64,000 bases of DNA, taken from the NCBI GenBank assembly GCA_963790545.1, contig CAWBPA010000017.1:496001-560000 (forward strand), read 5' to 3'. Position 1 is the first letter of the stretch, and each line of letters starts with the position of its first letter. Shown here in pieces: positions 37,367 to 47,368 of the stretch. The position numbers and the translations under genes are program-made. The stretch comes from DATBJG01 sp963790545. Its GTDB lineage: Bacteria; Acidobacteriota; Vicinamibacteria; Vicinamibacterales; JAMQPK01. The notes under the pieces were generated by a model. It worked only from the letters and a program-made list of their open reading frames with translations. It did not search any database and was not told the DNA's origin.

Positions 37367-38236
37367 TTACAACGCCACCTCCATACTCCGCGCGTCGGAT
37401 TCGGCGCCTTCCATTCTCAAGACTTCGGCGGTCAGCGACTGGTAGTCTTCAAACCCTGCGCAGTCGCGACAATAGCGCGCATATCGGCACGCCATGACTC
37501 GCGGCCTCCGCCAACTTGACGCTGCGCCGGATTATCGTGTTGAAGTAGCGGCCACCGAGATGCCGGTAAATTTCGGCCACCACGTCTCTCGCGAACTGCG
37601 TACGACCGCTATACAGCGTGACAAGCGCTCGGGATGTGACGCAGTGACCCCTCCTCTTCGACAAGAGGTCCAAGGTCTCGAGCAGTTTCCCTAGCCCATG
37701 AAGAGCAAAGAAGCTGGGATCCAGCGGAATAATCACTTCGCGCGCGGTAATCAGCGCGTTGAACGTCAGCGGCGCCCACATTGGGCGGGCAATCGATGAT
37801 GACATAGTCGTAGAGAGCCTTTGTGTCGGCCAGTACGCCGGCCAGCATCATTTCTCGATCGGCAACGCCGGCCAGCATGTCTGGCACGGCACTCAGACGA
37901 ATGTCAGCCGGAGCCAGATCGAGATTCTCGTGCGATCGAGCGAGTGACGTCGAAGAGACGCTTGCGACACCCGTTCACCTGCCCGACAAACACGTCATAC
38001 ATCGTCTCCATCCCGGAATCAGCGGCCCGATGCAGTCCCAACGTCGCGTGTCCCTGTGGATCCATGTCGATGACGAGCGTCTTCCTGTGGTTTCTGGCAA
38101 GAAACGCCGCGAGATTGATTGCGGTCGTTGTCTTGCCACATCCACCTTTCTGGTTGACGACGGCAATGGTTCGTGTGGCGCGAATTCTTTCCCGTTCGTG
38201 GCACGCCGCCGTGCCCGCCACGGCTGTTGCCATCAC
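37367..38236 (-). CDS. ParA/MinD-family ATPase (frame-broken)
   Basis: The N-terminus has the deviant Walker A of ParA, VVNQKGGCGKTTTAINLAAF, then LVIDMDPQGHATLGL. Walker B appears as YDYVIIDCPPNVG after a frame change near 37915. After a change near 37790, REVIIPLDPSFFALHGLGKL and GRYFNTIIRRSVKLAEAASHG follow. A last change near 37485 yields a C-terminus ending RMEGAESDARSMEVAL and TAA at 37367. All three are one-base insertions by frame direction. No parB or parS is adjacent, so it is an orphan ParA that could position a cargo other than the chromosome. Confidence 0.8.
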
Positions 38237-38533
38237 CCGGCCTTGAGAGCGGAATCCACCGAGCAGAGCACCAGTTTTGTGGCGTTCCAGGAGATCTCTC
38301 AGCGTCGTGGGCGGGCGCCGTCCGGCACGCTCGCGGCGACATAAATCAGAAGGTCAACGGGGGTGTGATGTGAGGAGCTGACGCGCTGAACAAATGAAGG
38401 TCTGATGATGACGCGTTCAAGACGCCACGTAAAATAGCATGCCGCCTATTAGTTGGGGCGTCGTTCTTGACAAGCACATCAATCGTTACATCATCGTCAC
38501 GAGACTTGTTACATTGACGTCACATCGGCACTA
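38237..38533. other. intergenic region upstream of the parA-like gene
   Basis: About 300 bases with no convincing gene. It contains GTTACATC and GTTACATT about 30 bases apart near 38480-38515 and otherwise no clear promoter or hairpin. Confidence 0.4.
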
Positions 38534-39968
38534 CTACAGGAAGATTCGCGCGAGGCCCAGAAACAGGAAGAACCCCATTGAGTCGGTCACAAACGTCAGA
38601 CAGTACGCTCGCGCCTTGAGCTGGATCGCGTCCCATGCGCTGCAACGCCATTGGCACCATCACGCCAACCGTGGCGGCAATCACCAGGTTGAGCAGAACG
38701 GCTCCGGCCATGACCGCTCCCAGTCGGACCTGTCGGTACACGAGGAGCGCCAGGCATCCCACCAGCCCGCCCCACATCATTCCGTTCAGCAGACTGACGA
38801 TGAGCTCCTTGCGAAGGACCTGTCGGGCAGCCGACGGCGTCAGGGTATCAACCGCGAAGCCTCGAATGACCAGCGCAATAGTCTGGTTGCCTGTGTTACC
38901 TGCAATCGAAGCCACGATGGGCATCAGCGTTGCGAGCGCGACCAGATCACGGATCGTCGATTCAAACAACCCGATGAACCGGGTGGCAATAAAGGCGGTA
39001 ATAAGATTGACGAACAGCCACGGCCATCGATTTCGCGCTGACTGCCACACAGATGCGAAGAGATCCTCACCTTCTCGAAGCCCCGCCATGGCCAACGCGT
39101 CGTTGTCGGCGGTGACTCTGATGAAGTCCATCACCGAGTCCACCGTCAGTCGACCCACGAGCTTGCCCCGATCATTCACGACCGGGGCCGACACCAGGTT
39201 GTATCGCTCAAATGCGCGCGCTGCTTCGTCTGCGGTTTCGTCTGGTCTGAACGCAAGCGGATCAGAGTCCATCAGTTGCGACATCGTCGCGGCAGGTTGA
39301 CCGAGAACCAACGCCTGGAGGCTCACGGCACCGCGAAGCAAATTGCGCGGATCGACGACGAAGAGGCGGTCGAGCGGAGTCGGCAATTCCTGACGAAGTC
39401 GAAGGTCGGCAAGTACGTCGGCGACGGTCTGCGACTCTCTGACCGCGGCGAGGTCCCGGGTCATCAGCTCCCCTACCGAATCCTTCGGATACGAAATCGT
39501 TTCGCGAAGAGGCTTCGCTCGCCCATACCGAGCGACTGCCCGACGTTCTGCAGGGTCTCTTGCGGGCAGAATGTCTGACAAGGACGCGAGGTCATCCAAG
39601 TCGAGCTCGGACACAATCTCTTTCAACCGCTTTCGGGGTGTGGCTTCCACGAGCGATTTGCCGGCGGCCGGCTCCATCTCGATAAGGGTCTCCGCCGCCT
39701 GTCGCGAATCGACTTCGTGCCAGATGAGCAGCCGGTCGTCTCTTGGTAACGACTGAAGCACGAACGCCAGATCCGCCGGGTGCAGCAGACGAACGCGCCT
39801 CTGCAATTCGACGAGGTTCTGTCGATGCTGGAGCTGTTCCACCAGTTCGCGCTTCGGCGTGTCTTGCCGGTGCGCCAGCGCCTCCAGCACTCGATGGCGT
39901 TCGAGCTGCTTCGCAATGTCGGCGAGCGTTTGTCGAAGGTTCCTCTCCGGCCTGGGAGGATTCTGCAT
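38534..39968 (-). CDS. mgtE: magnesium transporter MgtE
   Basis: Residues ~25-135 form the MgtE_N superhelical domain (LHPADLAFVLQSLPRDDRL, EIVSELDLDDLASLSDILP). Two CBS domains span ~140-265 (VGELMTRDLAAVRESQTV). Five membrane helices follow, with the pore motif VASIAGNTGNQTIALVIRG. The start is ATG 39968 (MQNPPRPERNL) or GTG 39980. Near 38610 a single inserted base (GTACTGTCTGACG for GTACTGCTGACG) breaks the frame; removing it restores SVLLTFVTDSMGFFLFLGLA and a stop at 38534. MgtE is a Mg2+-gated channel whose cytosolic domains sense internal magnesium. Confidence 0.93.
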
Positions 39969-40075
39969 GTGCGGCTCCACGGAATTGGCTCGAGACGCCT
40001 ACGAATCTAGCTCAGGCACCGGCGCTCTTCCGAATCTCGACGCGAAATGGCGTGCGTCCCGGTTAAAGGTTTACA

Positions 40076-40096
40076 GTGTCGTTACACAACCGACAC
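40076..40096. promoter_or_regulatory. inverted repeat in the mgtE/membrane protein divergent region
   Basis: GTGTCG and CGACAC flank TTACACAAC, giving a perfect 6-bp dyad 30 bases ahead of the ATG at 40127 and upstream of mgtE. It is a possible operator. Confidence 0.3.
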
Positions 40097-40126
40097 AATG
40101 TCCGCGAGCGTGGTACCCTTGCGCGC

Positions 40127-40564
40127 ATGTTGGGACCCATCGTTCGTCATCTCTCAATCGTCACTGGCCTGGCCGGTTCGCTCGCCGCGATTGTCCCCGG
40201 CGTGTTGTTCTGGCCGCGGTTCTCAGACCCCGTCTACTCCGGTTCTCTCGTCCGGTACTACCTGATCGAAATGGGGTTGATTGGCGGCACTGTGCTGGCC
40301 ATGCTGCTGGTGCGTGCGACGTGGGGCACGAGCGCCGTATGGGCGGCGTGCGGGCTGACGGCGGCATTTGCCGCCGCAGCCGGGTTCACGGTGGGGAGTC
40401 TCTACCTTCCTGCGGGCATTCTGCTCGGACTCAGCGGCATTCTGGCCGACCTGAGCCAACCACGGACGTTGCTTCGACACGTCCCGATCGCCGTCGCAGC
40501 GGCGGCAGTTCAACTTGGCGTGATGGCCATGGTCGTTCTGCGACTGACCGGCGGCACCGACTGA
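40127..40564 (+). CDS. small hydrophobic membrane protein
   Basis: 145 residues from ATG 40127; the frame opens 17 codons earlier in non-coding-looking sequence. Four hydrophobic segments are visible (SIVTGLAGSLAAIVPGVLFW, LIGGTVLAMLLV, AAFAAAAGFTVGSLYLPAGI, VAAAAVQLGVMAMVVL). No family is recognised. It is divergent from mgtE and converges, without a gap, on the DinB-like gene. Confidence 0.6.
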   Translation: MLGPIVRHLSIVTGLAGSLAAIVPGVLFWPRFSDPVYSGSLVRYYLIEMGLIGGTVLAMLLVRATWGTSAVWAACGLTAAFAAAAGFTVGSLYLPAGILLGLSGILADLSQPRTLLRHVPIAVAAAAVQLGVMAMVVLRLTGGTD

Positions 40565-40565
40565 C

Positions 40566-41060
40566 TCAGGCACCCTTCTTCGGAATGCTCAGCGTGCGCC
40601 ACCCGTCGCCAGCGAGATGCTTGGCCAGAAACACGATTTGGCCCACATGATGCGCCGTGTGTGCGAGGTTGCGATTGATTGCCTGAACGACCGTGTGGGG
40701 CTCGTTCCGGATCAACACGGTTCGTGACAGATCGTCGGGCGTCAACGTTTCCAGCGTATCGAACAGCGCGCGCCATCCGATGGCCCATCGCGTCAGCAAC
40801 GTCACCCGTGTCTCGCCTGCCTCGTGCTCGAATTCGATGTCGCGCAGTCTGGTCGGCTTCTCGCCATCGGTGGTGAGAAAGTCGGTCCATCGCGAACGAA
40901 GATTTCCGGCAACATGCTTCACGATCGTCTCGAGCGAGTTTTCGCCCTGACCCAGCGTCACGAAGAGATCCGAATCGTTGCCGAGCTGTGCAATGGCTCG
41001 CTCGGCCAGCTGCTTCTGTTTCTTGTACTCGAGCACGACATCATCCAGATAGGCCTGCAT
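40566..41060 (-). CDS. DinB-superfamily protein (DUF1572-like)
   Basis: 164 residues, a four-helix-bundle type protein. The metal-ligand histidines are in ETIVKHVAGNLRSRW and in the C-terminal INRNLAHTAHHVGQIVFLAK, the typical H...HxxxH layout of DinB/YfiT proteins. DUF1572 members are uncharacterised; DinB relatives include thiol S-transferases with a divalent metal. ATG 41060 starts cleanly (MQAYLDDVVLEYKKQ). Frame intact. It is divergent from the membrane-protein/regulator pair. Confidence 0.82.
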   Translation of the reverse strand: MQAYLDDVVLEYKKQKQLAERAIAQLGNDSDLFVTLGQGENSLETIVKHVAGNLRSRWTDFLTTDGEKPTRLRDIEFEHEAGETRVTLLTRWAIGWRALFDTLETLTPDDLSRTVLIRNEPHTVVQAINRNLAHTAHHVGQIVFLAKHLAGDGWRTLSIPKKGA

Positions 41061-41102
41061 GCCGCGGAATTGTAGCAGGAGCCGCCGGCTTGACTTCCAT
41101 GC

Positions 41103-41119
41103 ACTTTGTATTGCAAAGT
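41103..41119. promoter_or_regulatory. palindromic operator ACTTTG-N5-CAAAGT, site 1
   Basis: ACTTTGTATTGCAAAGT forms an inverted repeat ending nine bases before the GTG start at 41128, followed by a half-repeat ATTGTAAAG. A closely similar site (42127-42142) lies after the winged-helix gene. This is a probable autoregulatory operator. Confidence 0.6.
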
Positions 41120-41127
41120 ATTGTAAA

Positions 41128-41721
41128 GTGGATTACAGCCGCGCGGCCGACCAGATTTCCGCAATTCACGAGCAGCTGGCCAAAGCAGAAATCTATCGTG
41201 GCTATCGTCCGGTATCCGTTGCGCTCTCGGGCGTGTGTGGTTTGATCGGCTCGCTCTTCCAGCCCTATCTGGTGCCCCACGGCAATGTCCGAGCGTGGGT
41301 GCTCTACTGGGGCGCTGTCGCGCTCTGCAGCGGTCTGGTCGCCAGCTCTGAGACCGCCTTCAATTACCTGTGGCGGGAACCAGAACACGGCCGACGACGA
41401 ACGCGTCGCGTGTTCGGGCAGCTGGGTCCGGCGCTCGTGGCCGGTGGTCTCATGACCCTCATTGGCGTGTTCGATGGCGAGATTGCCCCTTACCTGCCAG
41501 GGTTATGGGCAATGGTCTTCGGTTTGGGGGTGTTCGCGTCCCGGCCCTATCTGCCCCGCACGACTGGATGGGTCGCGTTGTACTACTTGATGGCCGGAGC
41601 GCTGCTTCTCGCATTCGGGCGTGGGACTCTCAACGCCTGGACGGTCGGTGGCACGTTTGCCATCGGCCAGTTCGGAACCGCCGCCGCACTGACGTGGAAT
41701 CACGAGAGGGTGTATGCGTAA
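41128..41721 (+). CDS. conserved membrane protein paired with a winged-helix regulator
   Basis: 197 residues from GTG 41128, chosen because VDYSRAADQISAIHEQLAKA is the conserved-looking start; the frame reads open further up through the operator. Five hydrophobic segments follow (VALSGVCGLIGSLF, VLYWGAVALCSGLVASS, ALVAGGLMTLIGVF, GLWAMVFGLGVFASRPYLP, ALYYLMAGALLLAF). The last eight bases overlap the regulator start, so the two are translationally coupled. I recognise this gene pair as recurrent in Acidobacteria, function unknown. There is no obvious ribosome site, and the operator lies close, so transcription may start at or very near the start codon. Confidence 0.7.
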   Translation: MDYSRAADQISAIHEQLAKAEIYRGYRPVSVALSGVCGLIGSLFQPYLVPHGNVRAWVLYWGAVALCSGLVASSETAFNYLWREPEHGRRRTRRVFGQLGPALVAGGLMTLIGVFDGEIAPYLPGLWAMVFGLGVFASRPYLPRTTGWVALYYLMAGALLLAFGRGTLNAWTVGGTFAIGQFGTAAALTWNHERVYA

Positions 41722-42107
41722 GAAGACGGAACAGTCGACGGGACGCTATGCATACGAAGGGCTCGATCGCATCGTGCACGAAAAGGCGCGTCTGGGAATC
41801 ATGACGTCGCTCATCACCCGACCTGATGGTCTCTTGTTCGTGGAGCTGAAACAGTTGTGCGCCCTGACCGATGGCAATCTCAGCCGCCACATGGAAGTGC
41901 TGCGTGAGGCCGGACTCGTGGAGATTTGGAAAGGCTACGACAGAAAGCGACCGCAAACGCTGTATCGCTTGACAGCGGACGGAAGACGACGATTCGTGGA
42001 ATACCTGGCCGAGCTCGAACGGGTGATTCGAGATGCGCGCCCCAAAGGGGCCCGCACGTCCTCAACCCACCAAAGCCCCAGGCAAGATCGGTTGGGTTCC
42101 GGCGTAA
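41714..42107 (+). CDS. winged-helix transcriptional regulator (ArsR/MarR-like)
   Basis: About 130 residues. The domain reads GRYAYEGLDRIVHEKARLGI, then LVELKQLCALTDGNLSRHM (recognition helix), VLREAGLVEIWKGY and the wing RPQTLYRLTADGRRRFVEYL. A one-base insertion in a run of C near 42040 breaks the tail. Corrected, it ends APGKIGWVPA with TAA at 42105; uncorrected, the frame runs to 42343 in non-coding-looking sequence. It is coupled to the membrane protein gene. Two matching palindromes flank the operon and are the likely binding sites. Confidence 0.82.
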
Positions 42108-42126
42108 CCCCTTTTTTGATTAGATA

Positions 42127-42142
42127 CTTTGCTATTGCAAAG
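42127..42142. promoter_or_regulatory. palindromic operator CTTTGC-N4-GCAAAG, site 2
   Basis: A perfect 6-bp inverted repeat, near-identical to the site at 41103-41119. It lies 160 bases upstream of the POT transporter start and may bring that gene under the same regulator. Confidence 0.6.
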
Positions 42143-42300
42143 CTGGCGACCCTTACCAACCTCGATGCGGCATCGAGGTCGTCTGGGCACGTTGCGGCTC
42201 CATGCGCACAAACGAGGACGACGACTGCGAGGTTGAATGTCAAAACAGACGCCGAAATCGGCCCGGACATTGGAAAGCTATTTGCTATACTCGTCGCAGG

Positions 42301-43833
42301 ATGGCAAAAACGCTTGCCGAGCTCGAAGTTTCCCCGCAACTGATTCCACCGCCTCCGCCAACAGGCACTCGAACATCAGTGGTTCGGACATCCGCGCGGG
42401 CTTTCAACGCTCTTTTTCACCGAGCTCTGGGAACGCTTCAGCTACTACGGGATGCGCGCCATCCTCGTCCTATTCATGACCAACGCCATCGCCACCGGCG
42501 GTTTGGGCATGACCGATGGCACCGCCACGGCGATCTACGGCCTGTACACGGCGGCGGTCTACCTCGTGGCCTTGCCCGGTGGCTGGATCGCCGACCGGCT
42601 GCTCGGTCAACGTCGTGCGGTCTTCATCGGCGGCGTCATCATTGCGGCTGGCCACTTCACCATGGCCGTGCCCTCGATCACGACGTTCTACGGCGGACTG
42701 ATTCTGATTGTGATGGGAACCGGCCTGCTGAAGCCCAACGTCAGCGCCATGGTCGGCGATCTGTATCCCGAAGGAGGGGCGCGACGCGATGCGGGTTTTT
42801 CGATCTATTACATGGGCATCAACGTCGGCGCATTTCTGGGACCGCTGATCTGCGGCTATCTCGGGGAGAACATCAACTGGCATCTCGGCTTCAGCGCAGC
42901 GGGCATTGGCATGGTGCTCGGACTCATCCAGTACTCGCTCGGCGGGAAACACCTCAAGGAACGCCGGACACCTCAAGGCCGAGGCGCGCTCGGAACAGGC
43001 TCACGCCAGCGCGATCCGCAGTCTCGCAATTGGTGTGGGCATCGTGATTGGCGTGGCCCTGTTGCTCGTCGGGCTGCAATCTGCCGGCGTCATCGCGATC
43101 ACGCTTGCTTGGGTTCGTGGATACCACCGGATACTTCATTGTCGGCCTGGCGGCACTGTTTATCTCCTACGTCCTGTTCTTCGGCGGTTTGACGCCAACC
43201 GAACGGGGAAGGGTCGGCGTGATTGCGGTGTGCTTCCTGGCGGCTGCCGTGTTCTGGTCGGGCTACGAACAGGCCGGCTCCTCGATGAACCTGTTTGCCG
43301 AGCGGCTGACCGACCGGATGATCATGGGTTGGGAAATGCCCGCGAGCTGGCTGCAATCGGTTCCCGCACTGTTCATCATCCTCTTTGCGCCGGCGTTCAG
43401 CGCCCTCTGGCTGTGGCTTGGCACCCGCAGCCCATCGATCCCGGCCAAGTTTGCGTACGGCTTGATCCAGCTGGGGCTCAGCTTTGTCCTCATGGCGTGG
43501 GCGTCAACCTATACCGTCGGCGGAACGCTCGTCAGCCCTTCGTGGCTCGTCATGACCTACTTCCTGCACACAACCGGAGAGCTGTGCTTGAGTCCGGTCG
43601 GCTTGAGCAGCATCACGAAACTGTCACCGCCGCGCTTTGTGGGTCAGATGATGGGCGTCTGGTTCATGGGAAGTGCTCTTGGCAACCTGCTGGCTGGACG
43701 GGTCGCGGGACTCATCGAGACGTTGCCATTGCCGCAGCTCTTTGAAAGCGTCTTCCTCTTCACCGCAGGAGCCGGTCTCCTGTTGCTCCTGTTCGCAAAG
43801 CCCATCCGGAAACTGGCCGGAGGGGTCAGATAG
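42301..43833 (+). CDS. POT/PTR-family proton-coupled peptide transporter (frame-broken)
   Basis: ATG 42301 begins MAKTLAELEVSP. After a frame change near 42355 comes WFGHPRGLSTLFFTELWERF, then SYYGMRAILVLFM, the POT family signature with the ExxER-type region. The second POT signature appears as GTGLLKPNVSAMVGDLY and INVGAFLGPLICGYLGE. Further frame changes near 42960 and 43100 (each a one-base insertion) lead to the C-terminal helices (GYEQAGSSMNLFAERLTDR, TTGELCLSPVGLSSITKL). About 14 membrane segments are expected in ~510 residues. It imports di- and tripeptides with protons. The operator-like site upstream links it to the winged-helix regulator. Confidence 0.88.
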
Positions 43834-43847
43834 CATTCGGATGATGA

Positions 43848-44876
43848 TTAAGTTGGCGATTGATCATGGCGATTTCTGGAAAGGGCGCGGGCCGCTCGTT
43901 CGCGGACGCCCGCGTCCGGGTCCTTGAGCGCAGCAATGAGTGAATCGGTCGCCTGGGTTTCGGCAAAGCGTCCCAACGGCGGTCACCGCCTCCTCGCGAA
44001 CGTCCGGATCTGAATCCTTCAGCAGCGTCACCAGCGGTTGAACCGCACGTTCATCCCGGAACCTGCCGAGCACCTGCGCCGCCCGCTCGCGAACCCACGG
44101 AGACTGATCCCCAAGCGCCCCAATCAGCGTCGTCACAACATCGGCGCCTTCGTCGTCACGCCGTCCGTTACCAAGAGCAGTCACGGCCTCCCAGCGCACA
44201 CGCTCGTCCGAATCCTTGGCCTTTTCCAACAGGACTTTGACCACGTCGCCTTGCCTCAGTTGTCCCAACGCGCGAGTCGCCCGCTCGTCGAACATCGCCG
44301 GCGGCATCACGCGACAGCGCGACCAGGGGATCGAAACCGCGACGATCACCGTGCCGACCAAGCCCCGGGGCCGCTTCTACTCGCACCAGGGCGTCCGGGT
44401 CCTTCGCCAGGCTCAGCAGCGCCGTGAGGCTGCGCTCGCCCCGAATGAACGTGAGCGCGTGCGCCGCATGACGGCGGACTGCTGGGTTGTTTTGACCAAC
44501 GGCCTGCAGGAGAGGTTCGAGCGCGGCTTCGCCGATGAAACCGAGGGCTCGCGCCGCTTCCATGCCGGGAGACGATTTCGACGGGCCATTGAAGCCCATC
44601 GCCCAGAATGCGTCCCCGCGGCAGGCGACGGGATCATGGGGGTGGCATCGGACAGCAAGCGCACCAGCGACGGGACCGCTGCGCTGGCGCGGCCACCCAT
44701 GCCACCAAGATAACAGGCCGCCAGCGCCCGGGCGGCCGGGTCCGTCGACCGACAGACGAATTGATCTGTTCGCTAATGGCGGCCGGTGTACTGCGCGGCC
44801 GGCTCACCTGCCCCTCACCCACTGCAGCCAGCCACGAGAGGCTCAACGCGCCGATTGCGAGACAGGTCCGCCACAT
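43848..44876 (-). CDS. secreted HEAT-repeat protein (frame-broken)
   Basis: Opens with a signal peptide (MWRTCLAIGALSLSWLAAVG) at ATG 44876. The rest is tandem HEAT repeats: AAVPSLVRLLSD, ARALGFIGEAALEPLLQAVG, HAAHALTFIRGERSLTALLS, ALGQLRQGDVVKVLLEKAKD, VRERAAQVLGRFRDERAVQP and a final DAGVRERAARALSRN before TAA at 43848. Frames change near 44735, 44625, 44300 and 43960; the first two look like deletions, the others insertions. HEAT solenoids bind other proteins. It lies directly downstream of the M56-HEAT gene on the same strand and shares its repeat type, so the two may interact in the periplasm. Confidence 0.72.
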
Positions 44877-44923
44877 GATCGTCAGTCCTTATTCGAGTTC
44901 TCAGTTTTCGAGTTTTCTAGTTT
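44877..44923. repeat. heptanucleotide repeat tract (AGTTCTC/AGTTTTC type)
   Basis: The spacer between the M56-HEAT stop and the secreted HEAT gene start consists largely of AGTTCTC, AGTTTTC and GAGTTTTC units, the same family as at 4087-4144. Non-coding. Confidence 0.72.
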
Positions 44924-47366
44924 TCAGTTTTTTCCCGTCCATCCCTTTTGTTCGAGCTGGCGCCAGCTTTCTTCGTACTGTTTGAACGCCTTGTCGGCCT
45001 GCCGCATGGCCGCATCCACCATCTCGTGGGGATCGAGTGATCCCCACGACCAGGACCGATTCCTCTCGTTCTCCAGGTCCTGATACACCCTGGCCATCTG
45101 CTTGTGCACCTTTTCGATTTCTACCTTCTGAACTTTCTCGATCTCGCTGCTCCAGCTCTTTGAAATCAAGATTCGCCACTGGGAAGCGTCCCGGGCCCCG
45201 CCGTTGGCCCCGGGCGATGCGACCGAGCGCCCGTGCTGCATGTTCACGAACTTCGGCATCCATGTCCTTGAGAGCGGCCGTCAGGGCGTCAATCGCGCGC
45301 GCATCGGCAATCGAGCCCAGAGCGATAGCCGACATCTTTCGAACGTCGGCATTGGCGTCCTTCAGCGCGGCAATCAAGGCCGGCACGGCTTCCGTCGATC
45401 GAACGCGTGCGAGCGATCCGGCAGCTCGTTCGCGAACGTCCGCGTCGGAGTCTTTGAGGGCCTGAACAAGCGCTCCCACGACCGCAGCGGACTGTCCCGC
45501 CCGGCCGAGCGCTGCGACAGCCTGCCGCCGCACGTCCGGGTTCTGGTCTTTCAAGGCACCGACAATGGCATCTGCGTATTTGTCATCGCGTCGTCGCGAA
45601 AGCGCTGAAATCGCAACCCGGCGCACATCGGGATTTTCGTCCTTGAGTGCTCCAACCAGTCCTTGCGCCGCCTCCGGTGTGTCGAACTGACTGAGCGAGT
45701 TCACCGCAATCCGGCGAAGGCGCACGTCGGGACTCTGCAGAGCTTTGACGAGCGCCGGAACAGCGCGCGGATCCCGCATGGACGCCAGGCCCTGAATGGC
45801 CTGTGCCCGCACGCGTGGATTCTCGTCATTGATGGCCAGGCTCAACGCATCGGCCACACGTCGGCGAGTCTCATCGGGCACGCCGTCAGCAGCAGGTGTC
45901 TGCGCCCCCGGGGGACCGAAACCATCCGATGACTGGTGGGTCGAAGTTGAAATCGAAATCGAAATTGAAGTCGAAATCCGGGTTCGGATCGGGAATCGGA
46001 TCCACGTTGATCTGGAGATCGATCGGCGGTACGAAATCGAATGGCAGATCGGGCTTCAAACCATCCAGCCAGGGATTGAACCGTCGAGTCCGGCCCCTGC
46101 GCCGCCAGCTGGGGAAAGTCGGGCGGCGCGTTGTCCACCGGTGGAACCAGGGCGATGTCGGGAGTCGCGTGTGAAAGGGAGTCGAAATCGACGTCGATAC
46201 TCGGCACTCTGTGTATCGTCAGCAGCGACGTTGCTGTCGATCGCTTCCAGCTGATCTGGAAACGTGTCGTCGGCAGTGGCAGACAGGCGGAACGCGCTGA
46301 GCGTGAGTGCGGTGACAGCGACCACGGTGGCCACCACAAAGCGACTGACTCGGGAAAGTGCCTGACGGCGCTGATGGGCATCGAGGATGGCCAGAACCCG
46401 CCCTTCGAGCTGCGAAGGGGCCGCCATGGCCAGCATCACCCATCGCGGCAACGCATCCGATCGAAATGCCCTCGCGATCTCGAAGAGATGATCGGCATAC
46501 GCGGGTCCGTCCGTACCAGCTGCAAGAACGAGATCGTCACAGGCGCGCTCTTGCTCGGCGCGCAGGCGAGCAACTGCCACATGCACGAGCGGATTGAACC
46601 AGTGCCAGGCGTACGCAACCTGGGCGATCGCCTGCAGACGGCAATCGCGTCGCTTGACGTGCGCCAGCTCGTGCAGGAGCACCACGCGGCGCCTATCCGC
46701 AGACCATTCATCTGCCTCGAGCGGCATCAGCAATGTCGGCCGCCAGATCCCGCAGGCGACAGGAACCGTTGTTCGACCGCTTCGCCGTAGCGACACACGA
46801 CCCGTGAACTGCAGTGTCGTGGTGACTTCTTCCAGAGTTGAGAGCCACGCGGCATCGGTGATTGCCTCTGCACGTCGCAGGGTCCAGCACACCCACATGA
46901 TCCCGATGCCCAACCTCAACAGCACAAACGCGACACCGGCTGCCCAGAGCCCGAGCAACCAAGGCTGCCAGTAGATCGGATCCTGCGGCGCTGAGGTTGC
47001 CGCTTCGACGTCGGTCGGCGTGCTCCCTTCGGCGCTGCTCAGGATGCCGGGTGAGACTTCGCTCACGGATGACCGTGAGCTCGGGTTGCCCGACTTAAAG
47101 GGATCGCCAGAGTCTGACTGTGCAGCGTCAAGCGGTTCAGCTGCGGGTTGGGGCGCTGCGGTACGCGTCGCAGGCAGTACCTTGACCTGCCAGGCTGGGC
47201 CGACGAGGACTATCACTGGCACGAACAGGACCGCCAGGATCGCGATCGCCCAGACGAAGTGGCGGGCCGACGCCGACGAGCGGCGCATCGCCCGCGTGAC
47301 CAGCCACGCCATCGCCAGAAGAATCGAGACCTTGACCGCGATCTGCAGCAGGAGCGATGCCGACAT
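44924..47366 (-). CDS. M56 (BlaR1-like) membrane metallopeptidase fused to periplasmic HEAT repeats (frame-broken)
   Basis: The N-terminal BlaR1-like half (47366 to ~46270) has four membrane segments and the zinc motif VVLLHELAHVKRRDC (HExxH), plus a downstream EQERACDDLVL. After the fourth segment (VVATVVAVTALTLSAF) the chain should be periplasmic. It contains a Pro/Asp region, a low-complexity DFNF linker (~46045-45945), about seven 31-residue HEAT repeats (45860-45220; ALKDQNPDVRRQAVAALGRA type) and a charged helical tail ending QLEQKGWTGKN. Frame changes near 46205, 46095, 45895 and 45215 all look like one-base insertions. BlaR1 relatives sense an external ligand and cleave a repressor; here the ligand domain is replaced by HEAT repeats. 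Confidence 0.82.
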
Positions 47367-47368
47367 GA

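Noticed and set aside
41714..42343. A 209-residue winged-helix regulator
   Set aside because: The last ~75 residues come from reading past a one-base insertion near 42040. The corrected protein ends APGKIGWVPA at 42107, and the extra region contains the operator-like palindrome.
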